Source: Acidobacteriota bacterium
GTDB lineage: Bacteria > Acidobacteriota > Terriglobia > UBA7540
Length of the DNA: 64,000 nucleotides
Assembly: GCA_021817045.1 (NCBI GenBank)
Contig: JAKAWG010000009.1
Span: forward strand, 1 to 64,000
Direction of reading: 5' to 3'
In this document: one piece after another, positions 41,166 to 49,905 of the stretch
How the letters are laid out: each line of letters opens with the position of its first letter
Numbering within the stretch: the first letter of the stretch is position 1
The notes under the pieces: generated by a model
What the model saw: the letters and a program-made list of their open reading frames with translations, nothing else
Database searches by the model: none
What the model was told of the DNA's origin: nothing
Translations under genes and position numbers: made by a program

Positions 41166-41921
41166 ATGCTTGAGATAAAAAATTTGCGTGCGAGCGTCGC
41201 AGGCAAGGAGATTCTGAGAGGCGTGGATTTGAGCGTTAAGAAGGGCGACGTGCACGCCATTATGGGCCCGAACGGGTCGGGCAAGAGCACACTGGCGCAG
41301 GTTCTAGCCGGGCACGACATTTACAAAGTGACAGGCGGCGAGGTGATCTATGAGGGCAAAGGTCTGCTCGCCATGTCGCCCGAGGACCGCGCCCGCGAAG
41401 GTATTTTCCTGGCTTTTCAATACCCGGTTGAAATTCCCGGCGTCAGCAACATGTATTTTCTGAAGGCGGCGCTCAATAACATCCGCAAGCAGCAGGGTCT
41501 CACGGATCTCGACGCGATGGACTTTCTGGCGCTGGTCCGGGAAAAGATGAAGCTGCTTGGTATTGACGAAGCGCTGATGAACCGTGCCGTGAACGAAGGG
41601 TTTTCCGGCGGCGAGAAGAAGCGCAACGAGATTTTCCAGATGGCCGTGCTCGAACCGAAGCTCGCGATCCTGGACGAGACGGATTCGGGTCTCGATATCG
41701 ACGCGCTGCGCGTGGTGGCAGACGGTGTGAACGCGCTGCGAAGTCCGGAGCGAGCCATCGTCGTCGTTACGCATTATCAGCGGCTGCTCAACTACATCGT
41801 TCCGGACTTCGTTCATGTGCTCTCGGCGGGCCGCATCGTGAAATCCGGCGGCAAAGAGTTGGCCCTGGAGCTCGAAAAGAAGGGCTATGGATGGCTGGAA
41901 GAGGAACTGCAGGCGGTGTAA
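41166..41921 (+). CDS. sufC: Fe-S cluster assembly ATPase SufC
   Basis: 251 residues, an ABC-type ATPase that drives shape changes in SufB-SufD. It has Walker A GPNGSGKST, Q-loop AFQYP, signature FSGGEKKRNEI and Walker B LAILDETDSGLDID. It follows the yfiT-like gene and precedes sufD by 24 bases. Confidence 0.97.
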   Translation: MLEIKNLRASVAGKEILRGVDLSVKKGDVHAIMGPNGSGKSTLAQVLAGHDIYKVTGGEVIYEGKGLLAMSPEDRAREGIFLAFQYPVEIPGVSNMYFLKAALNNIRKQQGLTDLDAMDFLALVREKMKLLGIDEALMNRAVNEGFSGGEKKRNEIFQMAVLEPKLAILDETDSGLDIDALRVVADGVNALRSPERAIVVVTHYQRLLNYIVPDFVHVLSAGRIVKSGGKELALELEKKGYGWLEEELQAV

Positions 41922-41945
41922 GGGAGCCGCTCGTAAACAGGGGAG

Positions 41946-43274
41946 ATGATGCCCGAAATTGCAGAGATTACGGAAAGCTATTTTGCGGATTTTACCCGCC
42001 GCGAGCGCCGCGCCGCGTGGCTCGAGCCGCTCCGCGAGCGAGCGATGGAGCGTTTCGGTGAACTCGGATTTCCGACAACGCGCCTCGAAGATTGGCGGTT
42101 CACAAACGTCGCGCCGCTGACGCGCACGCCGTTCAAGATGCCTTCGCCGGTTGCGGACGGCGTAACCGAGAGGAATCTGGACGCGGCGCGAATTGAAGAA
42201 GTGGCGGCGCTTCTGGTCTTCGTAGATGGCGTTTTTGAGCCGGGATTTTCCCGACTTCGGACGCTACCGGCAGGGGTACGCGCGGCCAGTCTGCGGGACG
42301 CTTGGGATTCGCCCGGGAAGAGCCTGCAGGGACACATGGCGCGCCATGCCGATACTGACCGCAACGCTTTTGTGGCATTGAATACGGCAATGTTTCAGGA
42401 CGGCGCGCTGATCGAGATCGCAAACGGCGTCGTACTGGAGAAACCCGTTCACGTTCTGTTCGTGCGCGCGCCAAACGCGCGGGGAACGGTGACTCATCCT
42501 CGCGTACTGGTTGTGACCGGGCGCGACGCGCAGGTGAAAGTCATCGAATCGCATGTGGGCTCAGCCGGTACGGCTTACTTCACGAATGCGGTGACGGAAC
42601 TGGTGGCGGGCGAAAATTCCTCAGTCGAACACCTCAAGCTGCAGGAGGAAGGCGACGAGGCGTTCCACATCGGCATGATTCACTCCCATCAGGAGCGGTC
42701 CAGCCGGTTCGTGTCCCATTCGGTTTCCCTCGGGGCGCGGCTCGCGCGCCATGACATCATTTCCGTGATGGCAGGAGAAGGCGCTGAGTGTACGCTGAAC
42801 GGGCTTTATCAGGCTGGGGGCAACCAGCACGTGGACCATCACACGCGTCTCGATCATGCCATGCCTCACTGCGCGAGCCGCGAATACTATCGCGGCATCC
42901 TGGACGGAAAATCCTCCGGCGTCTTCAATGGAGCCATCATCGTCCGCAAAGATGCGCAGAAGACCGACGCCATTCAGAGCAACAAGAACCTGCTGCTCTC
43001 CGAAGAGGCGACGATCAACACCAAGCCGGAGCTGCAGATTCTTGCCGATGACGTGCGGTGTACGCACGGGGCGACCGTGGGGCAGCTCAACGCCGATGCC
43101 CTTTTTTATTTGCGCGCGCGCGGCATTGGATTTGAAGCCGCGCGGCATTTGCTGACTCGCGCCTTCGCGAACGACGTCCTGTCGCGCGTCACACATATTC
43201 CAGCTCGTGAACAGCTGGAGGCTAAATTGCTGGCGCGATTGTCAGCGGGTTGGAAGCCGGAAGAGGTGCTGTGA
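41946..43274 (+). CDS. sufD: Fe-S cluster assembly protein SufD
   Basis: 442 residues, a SufB paralogue. The N-terminal helical part has FPTTRLEDWRFTNVAPL, then the beta-helix core and the C-terminal signature CTHGATVGQLNADALFYLRARG. It completes the SufBC2D complex. GGGAG lies just before the ATG-ATG start. Confidence 0.95.
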   Translation: MMPEIAEITESYFADFTRRERRAAWLEPLRERAMERFGELGFPTTRLEDWRFTNVAPLTRTPFKMPSPVADGVTERNLDAARIEEVAALLVFVDGVFEPGFSRLRTLPAGVRAASLRDAWDSPGKSLQGHMARHADTDRNAFVALNTAMFQDGALIEIANGVVLEKPVHVLFVRAPNARGTVTHPRVLVVTGRDAQVKVIESHVGSAGTAYFTNAVTELVAGENSSVEHLKLQEEGDEAFHIGMIHSHQERSSRFVSHSVSLGARLARHDIISVMAGEGAECTLNGLYQAGGNQHVDHHTRLDHAMPHCASREYYRGILDGKSSGVFNGAIIVRKDAQKTDAIQSNKNLLLSEEATINTKPELQILADDVRCTHGATVGQLNADALFYLRARGIGFEAARHLLTRAFANDVLSRVTHIPAREQLEAKLLARLSAGWKPEEVL

Positions 43275-43309
43275 AAGCGCAGAGCCCGGAAGAGGCGTAA
43301 GGGGCCGCA

Positions 43310-43576
43310 ATGACGCTCGCTGAAATAGAAGTTGCGATCAAGAAGGTCGTGGATAATCAAATTGTTCAAGGTGAGCTTCTAAATCGCGTTGAACAGCTCG
43401 TTGCTCGCAACACCGAGGCGATTGGCCATCTCACGGATCGCATGGACGTGATGCAGGGTCGCATGGACATCATGCAGGACAGCATGTCGATCATGCAAGA
43501 CGCAATGCACAAGCTCTTCGATCACATGGATCGCTTTATTCGGGGGCTCGAGGGTAACGGCCACCGCCAGGAATGA
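43310..43576 (+). CDS. Small coiled-coil protein inside the suf operon
   Basis: 88 residues, predicted to be almost entirely helical. Residues about 45-80 are a tandem heptad array (MDVMQGR, MDIMQDS, MSIMQDA, MHKLFDH, MDRFIRG), encoded by 21-base DNA repeats starting at 43442. No family is recognised. AAGGGG lies before the ATG. It sits between sufD and sufS with short gaps, so it should be co-expressed with the cluster-assembly machinery; a scaffold or oligomerisation role is only a guess. Confidence 0.75.
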   Translation: MTLAEIEVAIKKVVDNQIVQGELLNRVEQLVARNTEAIGHLTDRMDVMQGRMDIMQDSMSIMQDAMHKLFDHMDRFIRGLEGNGHRQE

Positions 43577-43597
43577 GCGCGGGCGCAGGGTATAAAC

Positions 43598-44866
43598 ATG
43601 GCAGTTAATTCCCATCAAGCGGCGGTCGCGGAGAGGACGCCGGTGACCGCGTGGGACGCGCAGGGGGTTCGCCGGGATTTTCCCATTCTGGCGCAGAGAG
43701 TTCACGGCAAGCCCCTCGTGTATCTGGATAACGCTGCCACAAGCCAGAAGCCGCGGGCAGTGTTGGACGCTCTTCTCGATTTTTATACCCGCGACTGTTC
43801 CAACATCCATCGTGGAGTTCACGAGCTGTCCGAGCGCGCGACGGCAGGTTACGAGGAAGCCCGAGAGAAGGTGCGGACGTTCCTCGGTGCGCGGGAAGCG
43901 CGCGAGATCATTTTTGTGCGCGGAGCGACTGAGGCGATCAACCTCGTCGCCTGGACATTCGGGCGAGAGCGGATTGGCGTGGACGACGAAGTGCTCATCA
44001 CCGCCATGGAGCATCACTCGAATATCGTTCCGTGGCAGATCCTGTGCGAAGCCAAGGGAGCGAAATTGTGTGTGACGCCCATCAGTGATTCCGGCGAGCT
44101 GCGGATGGACGAGTTCGAGAAGCGGCTGAACCCGAGGGTAAAGCTGGTGGCGGTGGCACACGTTTCGAACGCGCTGGGTACCGTGAATCCTGTGGAAGAG
44201 ATCGTCAGGATGAGCCACGCGCGCGGCATTCCCGTGCTCGTGGATGGCGCGCAGGCGGCGCCGCACATGAAAGTGGACGTGCAGGAGCTCGATTGCGATT
44301 TTTACACCTTTTCCGGGCATAAAGTTTACGGGCCGACGGGCATCGGCGCCCTGTACGGCAAAGCCGCGCTGCTTGACGAAATGCCACCCTTTCACGGCGG
44401 CGGCGACATGATCTCTTCCGTGACGTTTGAGAAGACCACGTACAACGTACTGCCGTACAAATTCGAGGCCGGGACTCCGAACATCGCCGGAGCCATTGGT
44501 TTGGGCGCGGCAATTGACTACGTCGGTCGGATCGGCATGGAACGCATCGCCGCCCACGAGCACGCGCTGCTGGAATACGGCACCAGGGCGCTAGCCCGCG
44601 TTCCTGGCCTGCGCATGGTGGGAACGGCGCGCAAAAAGGCAGGAGTGTTGTCGTTCGTCCTGGAAGGAATTCATCCGCACGACGTAGGAACCGTCCTGGA
44701 CCGCGAAGGCATTGCGGTGCGCACGGGGCATCACTGCGCGCAGCCGGTGATGGACCGCTTTAGAATTCCAGCGACCACGCGCGCCTCGCTGGCTTTGTAC
44801 AATACGCGCGAGGAGTTGGACGCGCTTGCTGCCGGTGTGTGGAAGGTGAAGGAGATGTTCGCCTGA
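43598..44866 (+). CDS. sufS: Cysteine desulfurase SufS
   Basis: 422 residues, a PLP enzyme that takes sulfur from Cys to a persulfide. It has VYLDNAATSQKP, AMEHHSNIVPWQ, the PLP Lys in FSGHKVYGPTG and the persulfide Cys in RTGHHCAQPVM, as in class II desulfurases. A spacer of about 20 residues precedes the usual start. Its TGA overlaps the sufU ATG. Confidence 0.96.
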   Translation: MAVNSHQAAVAERTPVTAWDAQGVRRDFPILAQRVHGKPLVYLDNAATSQKPRAVLDALLDFYTRDCSNIHRGVHELSERATAGYEEAREKVRTFLGAREAREIIFVRGATEAINLVAWTFGRERIGVDDEVLITAMEHHSNIVPWQILCEAKGAKLCVTPISDSGELRMDEFEKRLNPRVKLVAVAHVSNALGTVNPVEEIVRMSHARGIPVLVDGAQAAPHMKVDVQELDCDFYTFSGHKVYGPTGIGALYGKAALLDEMPPFHGGGDMISSVTFEKTTYNVLPYKFEAGTPNIAGAIGLGAAIDYVGRIGMERIAAHEHALLEYGTRALARVPGLRMVGTARKKAGVLSFVLEGIHPHDVGTVLDREGIAVRTGHHCAQPVMDRFRIPATTRASLALYNTREELDALAAGVWKVKEMFA

Positions 44867-45321
44867 TGGGAGACTTGCGGGATCTCTACCAGGAAATCGT
44901 TATCGACCACAGCAAGCGGCCGCGGAACCGCCGCCAGATGCCGGACGCCGACCGCAGCGCGCAGGGATATAATCCGCTGTGTGGAGACAAAGTGGCGGTC
45001 TACGTGAAGCTTGAGAATGGAAGGCTGAAGGAAGTGAGTTTCGAGGGAACCGGCTGCGCGATTTCAACTGCCTCGGCTTCCATCATGACCGAAATGTTGA
45101 AGGGTAAGACGCCTGAGGAAGCGCAGCGGCTGTTCGACCGCTTTCACGATCTGGTTACAACCGGCCAAGAGGGGAACGGGAATAAGCCGGCACTCGGTAA
45201 GCTGGAGGTTTTTTCCAAGCTGAACGAGTACCCGGCACGGGTCAAGTGCGCGACCCTGGTGTGGCACACCCTGCGTTCGGCGCTCAAAGGTGGCGGCACA
45301 GTTTCGACGGAAGAAGGATGA
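44866..45321 (+). CDS. sufU: SufU-type Fe-S scaffold / sulfur-transfer protein
   Basis: 151 residues from the ATG at 44866, overlapping the sufS stop as TGATG. The three conserved Cys are in NPLCGDKV, GTGCAIS and VKCATLVW, and the insert between them typical of SufU (FDRFHDLVTTGQEG) is present. In Gram-positive systems SufU is a zinc protein that relays sulfur from SufS. Coupling to sufS fits that role. Confidence 0.95.
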   Translation: MGDLRDLYQEIVIDHSKRPRNRRQMPDADRSAQGYNPLCGDKVAVYVKLENGRLKEVSFEGTGCAISTASASIMTEMLKGKTPEEAQRLFDRFHDLVTTGQEGNGNKPALGKLEVFSKLNEYPARVKCATLVWHTLRSALKGGGTVSTEEG

Positions 45322-45322
45322 C

Positions 45323-45703
45323 ATGATGGAGTCAGATTCCGGGCAGCCGCTGAACCCCGAATCAACCTCGCAGCCGGCCGAACTGAGCGTTTCCGAGGCC
45401 ATTCAGTTGCAAGATAAGGTCGTCGAGGCTCTCCGCACCTGCTATGACCCGGAAATTCCGGTGAATATTTACGATCTTGGCCTGATTTACGAGATCAAGG
45501 TGGAGCGAACGGGCGAAGTGAAGGTGCGAATGACCCTTACCGCTCCGAGTTGTCCGGTGGCCGGCATTCTTCCAGGGGAAGTGGAAACCAAAATTAGAGA
45601 GCTACCCGGAGTCACTTCGGCCAAGATCGAATTGGTTTGGGAACCGGCCTGGGACATGACGAAGATGTCTGAGGCAGCCAAACTGCAGTTGGGAGTGTGG
45701 TGA
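45323..45703 (+). CDS. sufT: SufT/MIP18-family (DUF59) Fe-S maturation protein
   Basis: 126 residues from the ATG-ATG at 45323. The DUF59 core has CYDPEIPVNIYDLGLIYEI and MTLTAPSCPVAGILPGEVE, with the conserved Cys in TAPSCP. Bacterial SufT helps mature Fe-S proteins under high demand. It starts one base after the sufU stop. Confidence 0.93.
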   Translation: MMESDSGQPLNPESTSQPAELSVSEAIQLQDKVVEALRTCYDPEIPVNIYDLGLIYEIKVERTGEVKVRMTLTAPSCPVAGILPGEVETKIRELPGVTSAKIELVWEPAWDMTKMSEAAKLQLGVW

Positions 45704-45735
45704 GCGCCGGGCAAAGCATTTTGACGGGCTAGACG

Positions 45736-46260
45736 ATGCGATTTACAGCAGGGGAAGAATACGGGTTGCGGTGTCTGCTCCGGTTGGGGCGCGAGGGGCC
45801 GGAAGGAAGTCTGACCATCGCGGAAATCAGCCGTGCGGAGGGGATCTCCGTGCCCTACGTCGCCAAGATCATGCGGTTGCTGCGACGCACTGGGTTTGTG
45901 CAAAGCACCCGCGGCAAGGCAGGAGGGTATAACTTAGCGCACCCGGCGGACCGTATTTTGGTTCTCGATATTTTGGACCTCCTCGGCGGCCGCCTCTTCG
46001 AAGCCGGTTTTTGCGAACGGCATTCCGGGGCGGGCGATGTTTGCACGAATTCGGTGGACTGCTCCATCCGCTCGCTCTGGCGAACGGTTCAGCTCGCCGT
46101 GGATCACGTGCTCGGCAAGATCACTCTTGGCGACCTGCTTCGCAATGAGCAGGGCATGTCCTCCTGGGTAGGAGAACTCGTGAAACTGGCACCCGGTGGC
46201 GCCCGCGTTTCCACTGCGGATGTTCCCCCTCTCACTTCTCAGAAATCTCACCTAAACTGA
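45736..46260 (+). CDS. Rrf2-family Fe-S-sensing transcription regulator (IscR/SufR-like)
   Basis: 174 residues. The winged helix-turn-helix is at the N-terminus (EEYGLRCLLRLG, ISVPYVAKIMRLLRRTGFVQSTRGKAGGYNLA). Three Cys in CERHSGAGDVCTNSVDC (spacing C-x9-C-x5-C) are positioned to bind an Fe-S cluster, as in IscR, though the first spacing is longer. It is the last gene of the suf operon, 32 bases after sufT. The ACC-N4-GGT decamers on either side of the operon are candidate target sites. Confidence 0.92.
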   Translation: MRFTAGEEYGLRCLLRLGREGPEGSLTIAEISRAEGISVPYVAKIMRLLRRTGFVQSTRGKAGGYNLAHPADRILVLDILDLLGGRLFEAGFCERHSGAGDVCTNSVDCSIRSLWRTVQLAVDHVLGKITLGDLLRNEQGMSSWVGELVKLAPGGARVSTADVPPLTSQKSHLN

Positions 46261-46599
46261 CCGCCTGCCTTTTCCCGAGAATCACCAAAATGCCCCCCCG
46301 ATGCCGGGCGGCTTAAACCCGGTATCCGGAATGCGGCAACGTAGAATCATGCCGGCGCCGTATTACCAAAAGGTAGTTGACTTTAAAGTAACTCACGTCT
46401 ATACTGTGAATATCCCTCGTAGCGGTCAGTTTACCCCTCGCGCCGCGCCTTAAATTCCAAATGGGAAGACTTAGGCAACGTCTCACGGTTCCGCGGTTGA
46501 CGCACGGCTGTACGGGCCGGGCGCGCGGCAGGGCCGGATGGGATCGAGTTCTCTCGTGGTTTGCTACGCACGGCGAAAAATCCAGAGAAAGGAGTGGCG
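46261..46599 (+). promoter_or_regulatory. Spacer with operator and strong promoter of the phosphorelay operon
   Basis: A 339-base non-coding region. The left part is GC-rich with weak hairpins (possible suf terminator); the right part carries the operator and promoter listed next and a leader of about 190 bases. Confidence 0.6.
46364..46405 (+). promoter_or_regulatory. Sigma-70-type promoter with adjacent ACCAAAAGGT decamer
   Basis: TTGACT (46377-46382) and TATACT (46400-46405) are exactly 17 bases apart. TACCAAAAGGT (46364-46374) lies directly upstream of the -35 and is the reverse complement of the site at the sufB promoter. Confidence 0.75.
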
Positions 46600-47064
46600 A
46601 TGATCGCACAAGGGGTTGACATTCTCTTAGTGGAAGACAATTCGTCCGATGTTGACTTGACCCTGCACGCACTGCGGCACAATGGCGTGGCAAACCGGAT
46701 TTGCGTTGTACGCGGCGGGGAAGAGGCGCTGAAATTCATTTTTTGCCGCGAATCTTCTCATGAGCGTACGGGCAAGCCAGCGCCGCAGATCGTGTTGCTG
46801 GACTCGACGCTGCCTAAGGTGGATGCGGCGGAAGTGCTTCGGCAGATCAAAAACGACGAGCGCACGCGGCTGATCCCGGTCGTCATATTGACCTCATTCA
46901 ACGAAGATCGGGAGTCGATCAAAGTCCGATACGCAAAAGCGACCGGGCTGATCCACAAACCGGTAGATTTCGCGCAATTTCGCGCTCTTATCGCGCAACT
47001 TGGTCTGTACTGGCTGGTCGTCAACGAACCTTCGCTTTTTGAGCAATCGCAATCTGTTTCATGA
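46600..47064 (+). CDS. Single-domain response regulator (Rcp1-like)
   Basis: 154 residues from the ATG at 46600 (AAAGGAGTGGCG upstream). It is a lone receiver domain: acidic pocket LVEDNSSD, phospho-Asp in VLLDSTLPK, Thr in ILTSFNEDR, Lys in IHKPVDF. The long beta3-alpha3 region resembles cyanobacterial-phytochrome partner Rcp1. No output domain. Its TGA overlaps the kinase ATG, so the two are made together. Confidence 0.92.
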   Translation: MIAQGVDILLVEDNSSDVDLTLHALRHNGVANRICVVRGGEEALKFIFCRESSHERTGKPAPQIVLLDSTLPKVDAAEVLRQIKNDERTRLIPVVILTSFNEDRESIKVRYAKATGLIHKPVDFAQFRALIAQLGLYWLVVNEPSLFEQSQSVS

Positions 47065-49529
47065 AGCTTCGATCCAAGGCGGGAAAAGGGATGAAGGAAA
47101 ATACCCAATCGAAGCGTCCGTTGAATATCTTACTGGTGGAAAACGATCCGGTGGACGCGCGCCTTTGTGAGGCCGAGCTGAAGCGGGCCGGCATGCAGTT
47201 TCATTTCGAGGTCGTTGAGACGGCGGAAGATTTTCGCAGCAAGGTGGACGAAAACACCTACGATGTGATCCTGGCTGACTATAACCTGCCGGGCTGGAAC
47301 GACCTCGAAGCCTTCGAATATCTGCGCAGCAAACAGCTCGACATCCCTTTCATTCTGGTTTCAGGCACGATCGGAGACGAGGTGGCTGTCGACTGTATCA
47401 AGCGCGGGATTTCCGACTACGTGCTCAAGGATTGCCTGCCACGGCTTCCCACGGCCGTTCGAAGAGCCTTAGAAGAGAAATCTCTCCGCGAGGAGGCGGC
47501 CCTAGCGCAGAAGCAACTGGTCCAGAGCGACCGGCGTTTTCGGGCGCTCATGGAGCGCAGCGCGGACGGAATCGTCTTGCTGAACTCGAGGGGCGAGGTG
47601 GTTTTCACCAGCCACGCCTTGAACCCGATGCTGGGCTATTCCGCGAGCGAACGCCTGGGCAAAAGCGTTTTTGAGATGGCTCATCCGGACGACGCTGGTC
47701 GCGCACGGAGCGTGTTTCGTGACTTGGTTGAAAGGCCAGGAGCCGCCGCGACCGTGCAGATTCGCTACCTCTCAAAGGACGGCCAGTGGCGATGGTTCGA
47801 GTGCATTGCCACCAACCTGATCTCCGAGCCAAGCGTCGAAGGCGTTGTCATTAATTACCGCGATATCTCGGAGCGTAAGCAGGCGGAAGAGGAAATCCGC
47901 CGCCTTAACGGGGATCTGGAACGGCGGGTTGCCGAGCGCACCGAGCAGCTCGAGGCCGCAAACCAGGAGCTAAAAGCTGAGATCAAGGAGCGGCGGCGTG
48001 CGGAAGCGATCGTACGAGAAAGTCAGGAGCGCTTTCGGCTGCTCGTGGAGAACGTCAAGGGCTACGCCATTTACATGCTTGATCCACAGGGCCGCATCGC
48101 AAGCTGGAACGTGGGGGCCGAGCGCATCAAGGGATATCGCGCCGAGGAAATCATTGGCCGCTCGTTTTCGTGCTTATACCCGCTTGAAAGCGTTGCGGCA
48201 GGGCGGCCGATGGAAGACTTGCGAGCGGCGGCCACGACGGGACACCACGAGTTCGACGCATGGAGACCCAGGAAGGATGGGTCCCTACATTGGGCGAATG
48301 TTGTGATCAGCGCATTGCGCGATTCGGATGGGCGCCTGACCGGGTTTTCGGTGCTGACCCGCGACATCACGGAACAGCGGCGCGTCCGCGAGGCGGTGGA
48401 ACGCCTTAGACGGCAGCAGGAATTGATCCTCAATTCCGCCGGAAACGGGCTCTGCGGTCTGGACCAGGAAGGACGATGCACCTTCATCAATCCGGCCGGA
48501 GCGCGACTGCTCGGTTGGAAACCGGAAGAGCTCGCCGGCCAGGTCCTCCACAACGTGCTGCACAGGAACTCCGCAGGTGGCTACACCTGTTCCGGTGAAA
48601 AATGCTTGTTGCTCGGCAGCGAGGGGACACACCGCGCCACAGACGACGTGTTCTGGCGCGAGGACGGGACATGCTTGGTTGTGGACTGCGTAAGTACGCC
48701 CATCCTGGGCGACGAAGGAGCGGTGGTGGGGACAGTGATGGCCTTTCAGGACGTTACTGAGCGCAGGGCCGTCGAGCGGCTGAAGGATCAGTTCGTCTCC
48801 ATGGTCAGTCACGAACTCCGCACCCCTCTGACGGCCATCCGCGGTTCGCTCGGCTTGCTGGCCACTGGAAAACTCTGTCTAAGCAAAGAAGGCCAGACGG
48901 CCTGCCAGCGAATGGTGGCCGTGGGAGTCGCCAATGCGGACCGGCTGACCCGCCTCGTGAACGACATTCTGGACCTTGAGCGCCTCGAATCCGGACGGTT
49001 GGCGCTGGCGAAGAAGCGCTGGGACTCCGCGCAGTTGATGTGCGCCGCCGCCGGCCTGATGGGCGTCATGGCGGAGGCAAACGGCGTCACGCTGACCGCC
49101 GGGACGTTTTCGACGGAGGTCTGGGCCGATTCGGACCGCATCATGCAGGTCTTAATCAATCTGGTTGGAAATGCCATCAAGTTCTCACCTCGCGGCGGCA
49201 CCGTCCACCTGGACGCCGGGCTTGGAGAGGGCGAAGTAGTGTTTGAAGTGAAAGATAACGGACGGGGCATCCCTGCGTCGATGCTCTCGCAGGTTTTTGA
49301 GCGGTTTCAGCAAGTTGACGCCTCGGACGCGCGAGAGAAGGGCGGCACGGGCCTGGGCTTGGCTATCAGCCGGAGTATCGTCACCCAGCACGGGGGACGA
49401 ATTTGGGTGGACAGCGTTCTCGGGCGGGGAAGCACCTTCATGTTTTCCCTGCCTTTGCAGGTAGCACAGCCCGCAGGCGCCGAAGATCATGTCACGGAAG
49501 CAGAAGAAAATTCTGATTGTGGACGATGA
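47061..49529 (+). CDS. Receiver-PAS-PAS-PAS histidine kinase
   Basis: 822 residues from the ATG at 47061; an ATG at 47091 is also possible. An N-terminal receiver (LLVENDPVD, phospho-Asp in ILADYNLPG, KD at VLKDC) is followed by three PAS domains (about 155-275, 318-440, 450-575) with a coiled coil between the first two. HisKA is MVSHELRTPLTAIRG; the ATPase domain has LINLVGNAIKF, DNGRGIP and GGTGLGLAIS. No membrane segments, so it senses a cytoplasmic signal. PAS3 has a Cys pair (YTCSGEKC) that could bind metal or sense redox state. Confidence 0.93.
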   Translation: MKLRSKAGKGMKENTQSKRPLNILLVENDPVDARLCEAELKRAGMQFHFEVVETAEDFRSKVDENTYDVILADYNLPGWNDLEAFEYLRSKQLDIPFILVSGTIGDEVAVDCIKRGISDYVLKDCLPRLPTAVRRALEEKSLREEAALAQKQLVQSDRRFRALMERSADGIVLLNSRGEVVFTSHALNPMLGYSASERLGKSVFEMAHPDDAGRARSVFRDLVERPGAAATVQIRYLSKDGQWRWFECIATNLISEPSVEGVVINYRDISERKQAEEEIRRLNGDLERRVAERTEQLEAANQELKAEIKERRRAEAIVRESQERFRLLVENVKGYAIYMLDPQGRIASWNVGAERIKGYRAEEIIGRSFSCLYPLESVAAGRPMEDLRAAATTGHHEFDAWRPRKDGSLHWANVVISALRDSDGRLTGFSVLTRDITEQRRVREAVERLRRQQELILNSAGNGLCGLDQEGRCTFINPAGARLLGWKPEELAGQVLHNVLHRNSAGGYTCSGEKCLLLGSEGTHRATDDVFWREDGTCLVVDCVSTPILGDEGAVVGTVMAFQDVTERRAVERLKDQFVSMVSHELRTPLTAIRGSLGLLATGKLCLSKEGQTACQRMVAVGVANADRLTRLVNDILDLERLESGRLALAKKRWDSAQLMCAAAGLMGVMAEANGVTLTAGTFSTEVWADSDRIMQVLINLVGNAIKFSPRGGTVHLDAGLGEGEVVFEVKDNGRGIPASMLSQVFERFQQVDASDAREKGGTGLGLAISRSIVTQHGGRIWVDSVLGRGSTFMFSLPLQVAQPAGAEDHVTEAEENSDCGR

Positions 49530-49905
49530 TGAAGCGGTCCGAGAAGTCACGCGGGTGACTCTCGAACTGCTCGCGGGATGGGCCGTGAGCGCGGCGGGCT
49601 CGGGTAAGGAGGGAATCGACTTGGCCAAGGCCGAACCTCCCGATGCGATTCTCCTGGACGTGATGATGCCGGAAATGGACGGGCCAGCCACGCTGAAAGA
49701 ACTGTGCTCGAATCCCGCCACCCGGCAGATTCCGGTGATCTTTCTTACCGCCAAAGCCCGGGCGGCGCAGATTCAATGGCTTCGATCCCTCGGCACGAAG
49801 GGGGTTATTCCCAAGCCCTTTGATCCGCTGACCTTGGCGAGCGAGATTGAGGCAGCGCTCGGCTGGGCGCCGGAGCAAGAAACGGTTGCAGAGAGGAACA
49901 CATGA
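49489..49905 (+). CDS. Single-domain response regulator (CheY-like)
   Basis: 138 residues: ILIVDDDEAVRE, phospho-Asp in LLDVMMPEMDG, Thr in IFLTAKA, Lys in PKPFDPL. It overlaps the kinase 3' end by 41 bases in another frame and the next gene by four (ATGA). It lies where a phosphate shuttle to the HPt protein would be expected. Confidence 0.92.
   Translation: MSRKQKKILIVDDDEAVREVTRVTLELLAGWAVSAAGSGKEGIDLAKAEPPDAILLDVMMPEMDGPATLKELCSNPATRQIPVIFLTAKARAAQIQWLRSLGTKGVIPKPFDPLTLASEIEAALGWAPEQETVAERNT

Noticed and set aside
43442-43504. CRISPR-like array from regular repeats
   Set aside because: The 21-base units are contiguous, in frame and code heptads; there are no spacers and no cas genes.
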